Source: Chitinophaga sp. YR627 | GTDB lineage: Bacteria > Bacteroidota > Bacteroidia > Chitinophagales > Chitinophagaceae | Length of the DNA: 64,000 nucleotides | Direction of reading: 5' to 3' | Assembly: GCF_900114995.1 (NCBI RefSeq) | Contig: NZ_FOUX01000006.1 | Coordinates: forward strand, 186,001 to 250,000 | In this document: positions 31,702 through 41,160 of the stretch, piece by piece | Layout: each line of letters starts with the position of its first letter | Position numbering within the stretch: position 1 is the first letter of the stretch | Position numbers and translations under genes: made by a program | Notes under the pieces: model-generated | What the model was told of the DNA's origin: nothing | Databases searched by the model: none | Seen by the model: the letters and a program-made list of their open reading frames with translations, nothing else

Positions 31702-34242
31702 ATGAGCGACATCGATAATACACAACCGGCAGACGAATCATTACAGAATATCCTCCACCTGGGGGATATGTATGAGAATTGGTTCCTCGATTACGCGTCC
31801 TACGTGATCCTGGAGCGTGCGGTACCCAGCGTGGAAGATGGTTTAAAACCTGTTCAGCGCCGTATCCTGCATGCAATGAAGGAAATGGACGATGGCCGTT
31901 TTAATAAAGTGGCCAATGTGATAGGTTCCACCATGCAGTTCCACCCGCATGGGGATGCTTCTATCGGTGACGCGATCGTTAACCTCGGACAAAAAGACCT
32001 GCTGATCGATACCCAGGGTAACTGGGGGGATGTGCGTACTGGTGATGATGCAGCAGCAGCCCGTTATATTGAAGCACGTCTGTCTAAGTTTGCACTGGAA
32101 GTAGGTTTTAACAACAAAACCACCCAGTGGCAGTTGAGCTATGACGGTCGTAAAAACGAACCACTGGCATTGCCGATGAAGTTTCCTTTGCTGCTGGCAC
32201 AGGGTGCAGAAGGTATCGCGGTTGGTTTGTCTACCAAGATATTACCTCACAACTTCATAGAACTGCTGGAAGCCTCTATCAAATACCTGAAAGGAAAGAA
32301 ATTCGAGATCTTCCCGGATTTTCCTACAGGTGGTATGATAGATGTAGCTAACTATAACGACGGTCGTCGTGGTGGTAAAGTACGTGTACGTGCACATATC
32401 GAAGAGAAAGATAAAAAGACGCTGCTGATCAAAGACGTGCCATATGGTGTTACGACTACCGCTCTCATGGAGTCTATCGTAAAAGCCAATGATAACGGTA
32501 AGATCAAGATCAAGAAAGTAGTAGATAATACCGCTAAAGATGTAGAGATCGAAGTACAGCTGGCGCCTGGTATTTCTCCTGATATAACCATTGATGCCCT
32601 GTACGCGTTCACTGATTGTGAGATCTCTATTTCTCCAAACGCATGCGTGATCATCGATGATAAACCTCGCTTCCTGACAGTAAGCGAACTGCTGAGATCT
32701 TCCGCAGAGTTCACACAGGCACTACTGAAACGTGAGCTGGAGATCAAACTCAGCGAACTCCAGGATAAATGGCATTATACTTCCCTGGAAAAGATCTTCT
32801 TCGAAAAAGGGATCTATAAAGAACTGGAGCAGAAGCACAAAGACTGGGAAGCAGTTATTGTGGCTATTGACAAAGGTTTCGCGCCTTATAAGAAGAATCT
32901 GAAAAGAGAGATCACCCGTGAAGATATCCTGAAACTGACAGAGAAACCGGTACGCCGTATCTACAGACTCGATATCAACGAACTGAATGAGCAGATCAAA
33001 TCCATCGAGGCGGATATCAAAGATGTGAAGCATGACCTGGCTAATATGGTTGACTTCACAGTAGCCTACTATGAGAACCTGCTTAAGAAATATGGCAAAG
33101 GCCGCGAACGTGTTACCGAGATCAAAACATTCGATACGATCCAGGTACAACAGGTAGCGATCGCCAATGCAAAGATCTATGTGAACAGAGCAGATGGTTT
33201 CATCGGTACTTCCCTGAAGAAAGATGAATTCATAGCCGATTGTTCTGACCTCGATAACATCATCGTCTTCAAGAAAGACGGTAAGATGATCATTACCAAA
33301 GTGGCTGATAAGGTCTTCGTAGGTAAGGATATCATTCACGTAGATGTATTCAGAAAGAATGACGAACGTACTACCTACAACATGATCTATGTGGATGGCA
33401 AAACCGGTATGAGTTATGCCAAACGCTTCAATGTAACAGGTATTACCCGTGATAAGGAATACGATCTGACAGTAAAAGGGGAGAAGAATTCAAAAGTGCA
33501 TTACTTTTCTGCTAACCCGAATGGAGAAGCTGAAGTAGTAAGCATCCGTCTGAGCCCTAACTGTGCAGCGCGTAACAAGGAGTTTGACCTGTATTTTGAA
33601 ACCATTGCGATCAAGGGACGTAACTCCCAGGGTAACCAGGTGACGAAATACCCTATCCGTAACGTGAAATTCAAAGAGAAAGGCGCTTCTACACTGGCGG
33701 GCCAGAAAATCTGGTACGATACGGAGATAGGCCGTCTGAATATGGAAGAACGTGGCGTTTACATTGGTTCCTTCGAGGGAGAAGACAAGATCTTTGTTGC
33801 CTTTAAAAATGGTACTTACGAGCTGACCAACTTCGAACTGACCAACCGTTATGATCCGAATGAGCTTGTATATATTGAGAAATTCAATCCTGAGAAAGTA
33901 GTATCCGCTATCTACTTTGATGCCGACAAGAAACAGTTCAATGCGAAACGTTTTAAGATCGAAACGCAGACCATGAACAACAAGTTCCTGTTCATCAAAG
34001 AAGGCGCAGGTAACTATCTGGAAATGATCACCACACACTCCGAGCCGGTTATCCTGCTGAAAACCGGGAAGAAACGTAACCCGGATGAAGAGGAGATCAA
34101 CCTGGCTGAATTCGTGGAAGTGACCAACTACAGAACTGTAGGTACACGTATCTCCGGAGAAGAGCTGATCAGTGCCGAACTGGCCTCTGACGAAGAGGAA
34201 CCAGATGAGGGAGGTGTACAGGGACAGGGAGAATTGTTCTGA
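31702..34242 (+). CDS. parC: DNA topoisomerase IV subunit A (ParC)
   Basis: The 846-residue protein carries the breakage-reunion domain of type IIA topoisomerases (SYVILERAVPSVEDGLKPVQ, FHPHGDASIGD, active-site Tyr122 in ARYIEARLS). A coiled-coil section follows, then a C-terminal beta-pinwheel of lower conservation, and an acidic tail (DEEEPDEG). The missing canonical GyrA box and the partnership with ParE indicate topoisomerase IV. It ends the operon, with a strong terminator right after. Confidence 0.92.
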   Translation: MSDIDNTQPADESLQNILHLGDMYENWFLDYASYVILERAVPSVEDGLKPVQRRILHAMKEMDDGRFNKVANVIGSTMQFHPHGDASIGDAIVNLGQKDLLIDTQGNWGDVRTGDDAAAARYIEARLSKFALEVGFNNKTTQWQLSYDGRKNEPLALPMKFPLLLAQGAEGIAVGLSTKILPHNFIELLEASIKYLKGKKFEIFPDFPTGGMIDVANYNDGRRGGKVRVRAHIEEKDKKTLLIKDVPYGVTTTALMESIVKANDNGKIKIKKVVDNTAKDVEIEVQLAPGISPDITIDALYAFTDCEISISPNACVIIDDKPRFLTVSELLRSSAEFTQALLKRELEIKLSELQDKWHYTSLEKIFFEKGIYKELEQKHKDWEAVIVAIDKGFAPYKKNLKREITREDILKLTEKPVRRIYRLDINELNEQIKSIEADIKDVKHDLANMVDFTVAYYENLLKKYGKGRERVTEIKTFDTIQVQQVAIANAKIYVNRADGFIGTSLKKDEFIADCSDLDNIIVFKKDGKMIITKVADKVFVGKDIIHVDVFRKNDERTTYNMIYVDGKTGMSYAKRFNVTGITRDKEYDLTVKGEKNSKVHYFSANPNGEAEVVSIRLSPNCAARNKEFDLYFETIAIKGRNSQGNQVTKYPIRNVKFKEKGASTLAGQKIWYDTEIGRLNMEERGVYIGSFEGEDKIFVAFKNGTYELTNFELTNRYDPNELVYIEKFNPEKVVSAIYFDADKKQFNAKRFKIETQTMNNKFLFIKEGAGNYLEMITTHSEPVILLKTGKKRNPDEEEINLAEFVEVTNYRTVGTRISGEELISAELASDEEEPDEGGVQGQGELF

Positions 34243-34264
34243 TAATATCTTATCAATCTATAGT

Positions 34265-34300
34265 AGCCGTCTCGCATTCAGCGGGACGGCTTTTTATTTT
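34265..34300 (+). terminator. terminator of the parE-parC operon
   Basis: AGCCGTCTCGC and GCGGGACGGCT form an 11-bp stem with a 5-nt loop and T-run. Confidence 0.9.
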
Positions 34301-34357
34301 ACTAGGATTAGCAGTGCCACTTGTCTAACTTGTATGTACTAAGTTATTACAGGTCCG

Positions 34358-37006
34358 ATGAAGAATATCATGCTATGGCTGCTCCCGCTGCTTGGAGTAT
34401 TGCCCCTACGTGCGCAGGAGCGTACAGATCACCTATTTAAAGTATTCAGCCGATATGATTATTACCAGCCGGGGCAGGCGGGTAGTGTTATCTGTGTTAT
34501 TCCCGACAGCCTTGTCTCCAGTGGATATCAGCTTATTGTATCCCGGGATGGGCATGAGTTGTCAAAAAGCACCGGCGCTACAGGGCATTACCTGCATGCG
34601 CCTGTTGTTATTGATGAACTGACCACAGGACAGACCCTGTTACAATATACTGTGCTGCATGGACAGCAGTTCGTTGATAGCGGAACACTGACCCTGAAGC
34701 GTTTACCGACAAAACCCAATGCTGTGCAACAGGATCGTCTCACGGGTGGTTTAATAACAGATGGTATGCCCTTTTTCCCCTTTGGTTTTTATTGTGTTGG
34801 CGTAGGAGACCTGGCGGAGAAAGAGGTGGCGCATGGCTTTAATATGGTCGGTCCTTATCAGAGTAATCTCCCGGAAACCTTCGCAGAAAGAAAGGCTTAT
34901 ATGGACCGTTGCGCGCAATTGGGTGTAAGGGTGCAATACGGTGTGAATTCGCTGGTAGGTGCCGGGCACAATGGCGATAAGGGACTGGATAAAACAGAAG
35001 AAGAGAAGCTGGCCATATTGCGGAGCGAGGTATTGGCTTTCCGCGATCATCCGGCTTTACTGTCCTGGTATATCAATGATGAACCAGACGGCCAGGGAAG
35101 ACCGCCGGCAGTGCTGGAAAGGGCTTATCAGCTGATTAAAGAACTGGATCCTTATCACCCTGTTTCCGTAGTATTTATGATGCCCCAGAAAATCAATGAA
35201 TTCAGGAATACGATGGATATCGCCATGACCGATCCTTATCCGATACCTGGTGCTGCTGATAAAGTAGCGGAGGATGTCAGCTTTCTGCATAAACGACTGG
35301 CATATGAGAAGTCCGTCTGGCTGGTACCGCAGGCTTTCGGCGGACAGGAAATGTGGTCCCGTGAACCCACAGCCCGTGAAATACGGGTCATGACCTATAT
35401 GGGTCTGGTAAGCGGGGCAAAAGGTATCCAGTACTATGTACATGCACCCGGTAATCTCAATCCGCAGTCTGTTTCTGCCTGGTCAGCCTGTAGTGATATG
35501 GCTGTAGAAACGGCGCAGATGACGCCATTTCTGCTTTCCGCAGATCCTGCCCCGGAGGTACATAGTGACGATAAGACGATCCTGATCAGGGCTTTTACCT
35601 ATAAGGGAAATCTCCTGGTGATAGCTGTCAATAATGAAAATAAGCCTAAATCACTGGCCTTGCAGACAGACCTGAAAGGTGCTGGGCTGGCTGTTACCGG
35701 AAAGGACGGTGGCTTGTCCAATGAAGCAGAATTATGGTTTGAGAACAGAACTTTACCCTTTACCGGCGGGAAGATCAATGATATTATAGACGCTTACAGC
35801 ACAAGGGTATATCTTATCCGCGCAGCAGAAGAAACGCCTTCGCCTTTGCTGTATGCGGGTAACCTTACCCTGAATCCTGGCTTTGAAAAAGTGGTGAGTC
35901 CCGGTCTGCCGGTTGGATCCAATGTCACCAGTACAGTGCGTGCAAAAGCTGACCATGGCGCAACCTTTTTTGCAGATGCAGGGACGAGTAAAGAAGGATT
36001 GTTCAGTTTACGTCTGATCACGCCGGTGGATAGTGGTGGCAATAAGATCCGCCTGGTGCCGATGGTGATCAATGCAGGGAATAGTTACACCGTATCTGTA
36101 TGGGCGAAAGCAAAGGAACAGGCTAAAATGCCTTCTTTCCGTATGACGCTGGCAGTAGCAGGAGAGGAGCATGTATATCCACTGACGACCAGCTGGCAAC
36201 TATACAGTTTTACGTTCCGGGCGACCAGCTCCTCGACGAATGCAATTCTGACCCTGGAAGTACCTGATCAGGGAACAGCCTGGTTTGATCTGTTGCAGGC
36301 ATGTCCAGATCCTGTTATCAGCTATGAGATCAATCAGGAACATACAGCGACCGTGCGTATCAGCAGCAGTAACAGCAAAGCGGTATTACGTTATGCGGTA
36401 GATAAATTGCCGGATGCGCATGCGCCGGAATATACAACACCACTGAGCGTGAATACTGCCAGTATTGTGTATGCCGCCTTGTTTGAGGGCGATAAGATGA
36501 TTGCCGCAAGTCAGGCATTTATTCCGGTGAACCGGGCGCTGGGGAAGCCCGTAATGCTGGAGAATCCGTTTCACAATGCCTATCCGGCGGCAGGAGCGGC
36601 TACGCTCACCAATGGGATAATGGGTACTACCGCATTTAAGGATGGACGCTGGCTGGGCTTTTCCGGTAAGGATTTACAGGCAGTTGTCGACATGCAGGCA
36701 TTGAGCAGTATCAATAACGTCAGTGTAAACTTTCTAGCAGATCCCAACAGTGGTATTTTTCTGCCGTCAGAAGTAGCCGTATACATTTCTGCCAACGGGA
36801 AGAAATATGAGCTGGCAGGCACCCAAAAGAACCTGAAAGGCTCGGTAAGAGGTGAGCCCTACCTGGAGTCATTTCATGTCAATATAAAGAAGAAAAAGGC
36901 CCGTTATATACGGATCGTAGCGAAGACAATAGGCACTATCCCTGAGGGGTATCTTTTCAAGGGTAGTACGTCCTGGTTGTTTGTGGATGAAGTGCTGGTG
37001 CAATAA
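34358..37006 (+). CDS. large secreted TIM-barrel glycoside hydrolase with accessory domains
   Basis: The 882-residue protein has a signal peptide (residues 1-20, PLRAQ). A beta-sandwich comes first (about 25-115), then a GH2/GH5-like barrel (about 125-400) with the acid/base-type motif WYINDEPD. A carbohydrate-binding-like domain follows (about 500-645, NLTLNPGFEKV, DQGTAWFDLL), then a chitobiase C-terminal-like repeat (about 650-720, LRYAVDKLPDAHAPEYTTPL) and a discoidin F5/8-type C domain (about 725-882). I cannot name the GH family. It is probably an extracellular or surface enzyme acting on a complex glycan. Convergent with the next gene. Confidence 0.75.
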   Translation: MKNIMLWLLPLLGVLPLRAQERTDHLFKVFSRYDYYQPGQAGSVICVIPDSLVSSGYQLIVSRDGHELSKSTGATGHYLHAPVVIDELTTGQTLLQYTVLHGQQFVDSGTLTLKRLPTKPNAVQQDRLTGGLITDGMPFFPFGFYCVGVGDLAEKEVAHGFNMVGPYQSNLPETFAERKAYMDRCAQLGVRVQYGVNSLVGAGHNGDKGLDKTEEEKLAILRSEVLAFRDHPALLSWYINDEPDGQGRPPAVLERAYQLIKELDPYHPVSVVFMMPQKINEFRNTMDIAMTDPYPIPGAADKVAEDVSFLHKRLAYEKSVWLVPQAFGGQEMWSREPTAREIRVMTYMGLVSGAKGIQYYVHAPGNLNPQSVSAWSACSDMAVETAQMTPFLLSADPAPEVHSDDKTILIRAFTYKGNLLVIAVNNENKPKSLALQTDLKGAGLAVTGKDGGLSNEAELWFENRTLPFTGGKINDIIDAYSTRVYLIRAAEETPSPLLYAGNLTLNPGFEKVVSPGLPVGSNVTSTVRAKADHGATFFADAGTSKEGLFSLRLITPVDSGGNKIRLVPMVINAGNSYTVSVWAKAKEQAKMPSFRMTLAVAGEEHVYPLTTSWQLYSFTFRATSSSTNAILTLEVPDQGTAWFDLLQACPDPVISYEINQEHTATVRISSSNSKAVLRYAVDKLPDAHAPEYTTPLSVNTASIVYAALFEGDKMIAASQAFIPVNRALGKPVMLENPFHNAYPAAGAATLTNGIMGTTAFKDGRWLGFSGKDLQAVVDMQALSSINNVSVNFLADPNSGIFLPSEVAVYISANGKKYELAGTQKNLKGSVRGEPYLESFHVNIKKKKARYIRIVAKTIGTIPEGYLFKGSTSWLFVDEVLVQ

Positions 37007-37043
37007 TGGAAGAAAGGAAATAAACAGGACTTGTATCCTGATA

Positions 37044-37088
37044 AAAAAGGAGGGCATCTGCTATGTAGCGGATGCCCTCCTTTTTTAT
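37044..37088. terminator. bidirectional terminator between convergent genes
   Basis: AAAAAAGGAGGGCATC and GATGCCCTCCTTTTTT form a 16-bp stem with flanking A and T runs on either side. Confidence 0.9.
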
Positions 37089-38071
37089 TATTGCTTTTTA
37101 CCTTTCGGCTTTTTCGGTTGTTGTAAGCCTTCATTGATCTCCTCGGCAGTGCGCGGATCCATCATCCTTTTCTGCTTCTGATTCATTGGCTGGTCTACCG
37201 GAACCTTACCTTGTGGCAGCGCATCGTGGAAGACTTTTTCAATGTGTACCCATTTGCCGGCTTTCCATTTGAATCCTTCGTAGTCGAGATCCGGTACAAA
37301 GGTGGAGGGCTTGGACGGCTGATTGGTTTCCGAGATCAGGTGATCATACACGATCATGTCCATTTCCGGGTTATAGCTCAGACTGATAGTAGCGTCTTTC
37401 TTATATTCCAGAATCATGCGGTTACGCGTCTTTTTGGGAATAGTGTCTTCCGCAAAACTGAAATACGGACCACCAAATACCGGTTCGCCATCTTTGAAGG
37501 TCAGCATGTCCAGCATTTTCTTCTGACTGCGGATGTTGTTGGCATCCCAACCGAAGAGTGTATAGTAATCCTTGTTAAAATAGCGGCGGTGCTGTACTTT
37601 ATAATACAGGCAGCCGTACCATTCCTTATTGTTGGTGATGGTGTCCTGATTGTTGATATAATCAGATCTGTCAAACAGGGGGAACAGTTTCAGTTCTCCG
37701 CCCTCAGTTCTCATCTGTATTGCTCCGTAATGATGATAGAAGCTGGTTTCCTGCTCCAGTCCCCAGGTGAAGATGCGGAAAGTGCTATCTGCCGGATATT
37801 GGATGGAAATGGTGGTCAGCGAGTCAAATCTGAAGTAGAAAGAATAGGGCGTTTTCAGCGCCTGTACCAGTTTCGGAATAAAACGGTCATTTGCATCCTG
37901 TCTGGTGGCCTCATCCCGTCCACGGAGGATCAGGTCTGAAAGGACCTGTAATGAATCCTGCTGTTTACGCAGGACCTCTTCGTTAGCGGGACTGATCCTT
38001 ACCTTCTGGGCCTGCAGGCCGGTATAGGAAAGGAATGTGCAGCATAACAATAGAAAGCAGGTTCTGATCAT
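37088..38071 (-). CDS. conserved exported protein of unknown function
   Basis: The 327-residue protein has a signal peptide (LLLCCTFLSYTGLQAQ). It has a hydrophilic N-terminal helical part, a beta-rich body with many aromatic residues (SFYHHYGAIQMRTEGG, YYTLFGWDANN, GGPYFSFAED), and a Lys/Pro/Gln-rich tail. I recognise no named family, but the pattern is that of periplasmic proteins seen in Bacteroidota. It lies 52 bp after gmhB on the same strand and may be the last gene of the heptose operon. Confidence 0.7.
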   Translation of the reverse strand: MIRTCFLLLCCTFLSYTGLQAQKVRISPANEEVLRKQQDSLQVLSDLILRGRDEATRQDANDRFIPKLVQALKTPYSFYFRFDSLTTISIQYPADSTFRIFTWGLEQETSFYHHYGAIQMRTEGGELKLFPLFDRSDYINNQDTITNNKEWYGCLYYKVQHRRYFNKDYYTLFGWDANNIRSQKKMLDMLTFKDGEPVFGGPYFSFAEDTIPKKTRNRMILEYKKDATISLSYNPEMDMIVYDHLISETNQPSKPSTFVPDLDYEGFKWKAGKWVHIEKVFHDALPQGKVPVDQPMNQKQKRMMDPRTAEEINEGLQQPKKPKGKKQ

Positions 38072-38122
38072 AATTTTATTTGAAATGAAAACTACAGGCT
38101 TATTACGTTATATGATACAAAA

Positions 38123-38671
38123 TTATTGTATGATTTCGGAAAATTCCAGTAGTCCTTTACAACGATAGTCCATCTGTGGATGCGGAAAGGGAAGGTCCGG
38201 TTTGGTGGAAGGGATGAATACGGTCGTCATACCCTGATCTTTACCGAACTTCATATCACTCAGCGTATTACCCACCATAATGGCTTTGGAGAAGTCTATT
38301 TCCGGAAAGTCGGCTTTGGCCTGCATGGCCATACCATCATTCGGTTTGCGACAGGGGCTGTTACTGTCAATATCCGGACAGTAGTAGATCCTGTCTATTC
38401 TTCCGCCGCTGGCGCTGATCGCTTCCAGCATCTTTACATGTATTTCCTGTAGTCCTTCAGCTGTCAGTAGTCCTCTGCCGATACAACGCTGGTTGGTGAC
38501 CAGTACGATACGGCTGAATTTCTTTGCCAGGTGACTCAGTGCTGGTAGCACACCTTCTTCGAAACGGAACATATCCCAGCTGAGCACGTATCCGTCTTTG
38601 ATCTCGTTGTTGATCACCCCATCCCTGTCGAGGAACAATGTCCAGGAAGCATCAATCTGCATATTCTTCAA
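38123..38671 (-). CDS. gmhB: GmhB-like heptose bisphosphate phosphatase (HAD)
   Basis: The 182-residue HAD phosphatase has the nucleophile motif FLDRDGVIN, the loop VTNQRCIGRG, CRKPNDGM and MVGNTLSDMKFG. It fits D-glycero-D-manno-heptose 1,7-bisphosphate phosphatase. The zinc loop of GmhB (C-x-H...C-x-C) is reduced to CPDIDSNSPCRKP, so only two of four usual ligands remain. The cluster hddA-gmhA-hddC points to the alpha-anomer/GDP-heptose branch. A related histidinol-phosphate phosphatase function cannot be excluded. Confidence 0.8.
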   Translation of the reverse strand: MKNMQIDASWTLFLDRDGVINNEIKDGYVLSWDMFRFEEGVLPALSHLAKKFSRIVLVTNQRCIGRGLLTAEGLQEIHVKMLEAISASGGRIDRIYYCPDIDSNSPCRKPNDGMAMQAKADFPEIDFSKAIMVGNTLSDMKFGKDQGMTTVFIPSTKPDLPFPHPQMDYRCKGLLEFSEIIQ

Positions 38672-38680
38672 TTAGTAGGC

Positions 38681-39376
38681 TTATGAACGGAAATCCACCT
38701 GGACCTGTTCATAGTCGGCCGGTATTCCTATGTCGATAAAATAGGTATCGCTTACAAAGCCAAACACCTGGTTATGCTGTACCTGTGGTTCCAGTACTTC
38801 CTTTTCAAAGGAAAACTGCTGTGGAAGTCCAAGGCCTTGCAGGTATGCCCTGGAAGTCAGGTATACACCGCCATTGATCAGTCCTTCTTCACAGTATTTC
38901 TTTTCCAGGAAAGCGGTAATACGGCCCTGCTGATCCAGCTGTACACTGCCGTAACGTTCAAACTGGCGCATGGGTTTCAGGGCCAGGGTCAGTTTACTTT
39001 GTGTCTGCTTATGAAACAGATGGAAGTCTGATAGTGTTACGTCAAAAAATGTATCTCCATTGACGATAAAACATTCATCTCCTTTGATGTGGGAAATAGC
39101 GTGCAGTATAGCGCCACCGGTACCCAGGGGCTCTTCTTCAATGGCGTAGGAGAGCGTCAGTGGTAATCCTGCCTGTTCACACCATTCAATGACCTGCTCT
39201 GATTTATAGCCCAGGGACAGTACGACATGCGTAATACCCTGTTTAATCAGATATTGCAGGAGATAAAACAGGAATGGCTTGTCATTGACAGGGGCCATAC
39301 ACTTGGGCTTATCGGCTACTACGCTACGCAGGCGTGTTCCGAGTCCGCCGGCAAGTACAATACATTCCTGTATCAT
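38681..39376 (-). CDS. hddC: heptose 1-phosphate guanylyltransferase (HddC-like)
   Basis: The 231-residue nucleotidyltransferase has LAGGLGTRL, KPKCMAPVNDKPF and a FIVNGDTFFDV metal motif. It most likely makes GDP-D-glycero-alpha-D-manno-heptose from GTP and heptose 1-phosphate. The gene lies between gmhA and gmhB, overlapping gmhA by 4 bp. A different sugar nucleotide is possible, but the neighbours argue for heptose. Confidence 0.85.
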   Translation of the reverse strand: MIQECIVLAGGLGTRLRSVVADKPKCMAPVNDKPFLFYLLQYLIKQGITHVVLSLGYKSEQVIEWCEQAGLPLTLSYAIEEEPLGTGGAILHAISHIKGDECFIVNGDTFFDVTLSDFHLFHKQTQSKLTLALKPMRQFERYGSVQLDQQGRITAFLEKKYCEEGLINGGVYLTSRAYLQGLGLPQQFSFEKEVLEPQVQHNQVFGFVSDTYFIDIGIPADYEQVQVDFRS

Positions 39377-39948
39377 GGGAAGAGATTGTTTTCAACGATT
39401 TCGCAGATGATATGTCCGACGGTGATGTGTGACTCCTGGATACGTGGTGTATCTGAGGAAGGCATATTCAGCAGATAATCGCTGCCATCTTTCATTTTAC
39501 CACCTGAGTGACCGGTCATACTGATCACGATCATCCCTTTGCTTTTGGCTACTTTATACGCTTCCAGGATATTGGCAGAGTTGCCGGAGGTGGAAATACC
39601 TACCAGTACATCACCTGCCTGACCGATACCTCTGAGGATACGTGCGTATACCTGGTCATAACCGTAGTCATTGCCTACGGCGGTCATGTAAGATGTATTG
39701 CAATGAAGCGCCTCTGCGTACAGCGGCGTTCTGTCTTTATAAAAACGTCCGGAGAATTCAGCTGCCAGGTGTTGTGCATCAGCTGCGCTACCCCCATTAC
39801 CGCAGAACAGGATCTTGTGGCCCTGTTGCAGGCTGCTGGTGATCACATTGGCTACCTGCTGTATCGTATTGATAAGGGCTGCATCTTCGCAGATGGCCTG
39901 CTTTACCGCGATGCTTTCCTGTATTGTCCTGATGATATTGTTACTCAT
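39373..39948 (-). CDS. gmhA: sedoheptulose 7-phosphate isomerase (GmhA)
   Basis: SIS-domain protein of 191 residues from ATG at 39946-39948 (MSNNIIRTIQESI). An ATG at 39987 would lengthen it by 13 residues and run into the preceding gene. Motifs are FCGNGGSAADAQHLAAEF, GISTSGNSANILEA and ESHITVGHIICEIVE, with the metal/active-site residues of GmhA. It converts sedoheptulose 7-phosphate to D-glycero-D-manno-heptose 7-phosphate, the first step of the pathway. Confidence 0.92.
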   Translation of the reverse strand: MSNNIIRTIQESIAVKQAICEDAALINTIQQVANVITSSLQQGHKILFCGNGGSAADAQHLAAEFSGRFYKDRTPLYAEALHCNTSYMTAVGNDYGYDQVYARILRGIGQAGDVLVGISTSGNSANILEAYKVAKSKGMIVISMTGHSGGKMKDGSDYLLNMPSSDTPRIQESHITVGHIICEIVENNLFP

Positions 39949-39977
39949 GAAATGATGTCGTTGTTCAATTGTAGAAT

Positions 39978-40997
39978 TTACATGCACCAGCTGTTTACGC
40001 CATTGTGCGTAAAGTGGTAACGTTTTACCTGTCCGCCGAAAGTATTCAGTGCTTCGACTACCTTATAACGGGAATTACCAGGGCAATAGAAGATCATAAA
40101 GCCACCGCCGCCGGCGCCGGAGATCTTACCACCGGATGCACCTGCACGTTTGGCTGCTTCATAGATATTATCCAGCTGTGAGTTGGTAATACCCTTGGCC
40201 ATGTTCTTTTTATGCTGGAAGCCGAAATCAAGAATGTCGCCAATTTTATCGATGCTACCGCGAAGAAGGGCTTCTTTCATCATGACTGCCTGTTCTTTCA
40301 GGTGGTGCATGGCTTCGATAGAGGCTTCTTTCTTTTCGTGTACGTTTTTCTGTTGTTCAGAAATGATGCTGCTGGAAAGACGGCTGGTAGAGGTATAGTA
40401 CAATACCAGGTTATTTTCCAGTTCATCCAGGTATTTATCCTTGATGCGCAGCGGGTTTACAATTACTTTATCATCATGGTAAAACTCCATGAAGTTCACA
40501 CCACCGAAGGTAGCGGCATACTGGTCCTGTTTACCACCGGCCTGTTTCAGGTCCTCTCTTTCGATCACGTAGGCCAGGTGTGCCATATCATATTCTCCCA
40601 GGGGGAGTTTCAGCCATTCAGCGAAGGCGCCAAGTACGGCTACAACCAGTGTTGAAGAGGTACCCAGACCGGAACCGGCAGGAGCATCTACAAAAGTGGT
40701 CAGTTTAAAGCCGGACGGGATGCCATAGTCTTTATGTATACGGTTGATCACCCCCTTCAGTATCTCCAGTTTACCATCCAGCGGAAGCGGGAAGTTAGCA
40801 TCGCATACCAGTGTCTCATCCCTGTCAGCGCATTCAAAGTAAACCTTGTTTTCAGTGATAGGTTCAATGGCTGCACGGGCATAAAGGGAAATGGTGGCAT
40901 TAAGGATTGCGCCGCCGTACATGTCAGAGTAGGGGCTTACATCTGTTCCGCCTCCGGCCAGGCCCAGGCGTAATGGTGCTTTGCTACGATAAATCAC
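39978..40997 (-). CDS. hddA: D-glycero-alpha-D-manno-heptose 7-phosphate kinase (HddA)
   Basis: The 339-residue GHMP kinase starts MIYRSKAPLRLGLAGGGTDV and carries the ATP loop PAGSGLGTSSTL and the third motif ASGGKISGAGGGGFMIFY. It phosphorylates heptose 7-phosphate at C1 of the alpha anomer. It is the first gene of hddA-gmhA-hddC-gmhB, which together make GDP-heptose for a capsule, S-layer or O-chain glycan. The promoter region lies between this gene and the GT4 terminator. Confidence 0.92.
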   Translation of the reverse strand: MIYRSKAPLRLGLAGGGTDVSPYSDMYGGAILNATISLYARAAIEPITENKVYFECADRDETLVCDANFPLPLDGKLEILKGVINRIHKDYGIPSGFKLTTFVDAPAGSGLGTSSTLVVAVLGAFAEWLKLPLGEYDMAHLAYVIEREDLKQAGGKQDQYAATFGGVNFMEFYHDDKVIVNPLRIKDKYLDELENNLVLYYTSTSRLSSSIISEQQKNVHEKKEASIEAMHHLKEQAVMMKEALLRGSIDKIGDILDFGFQHKKNMAKGITNSQLDNIYEAAKRAGASGGKISGAGGGGFMIFYCPGNSRYKVVEALNTFGGQVKRYHFTHNGVNSWCM

Positions 40998-41098
40998 AGT
41001 AATTCCGTTTTTATAAGTGCTGCAAGATAAGACAATTGCGCATGCGTATCTCGCGATCTTGTTTAAAAGAAGTTAAAATATTACTTATATATTATCTG

Positions 41099-41142
41099 AA
41101 AAAAAACAACCGGAATGACCTTTGACAGATCTTTCCGGTTAT
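41099..41142 (-). terminator. terminator of the pyrC-like/GT4 operon
   Basis: On the minus strand AACCGGAAAGATCTG...TTCCGGTT forms a stem ending in a run of T residues (the A-run at 41098-41106 on the plus strand). It separates the GT4 operon from hddA. Confidence 0.75.
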
Positions 41143-41160
41143 AGGGTATAATATATCTTC

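Noticed and set aside
34999..35443. Antisense frames across the parC, hydrolase and SusC genes
   Set aside because: They mirror codon structure of the sense genes and have no independent motifs.
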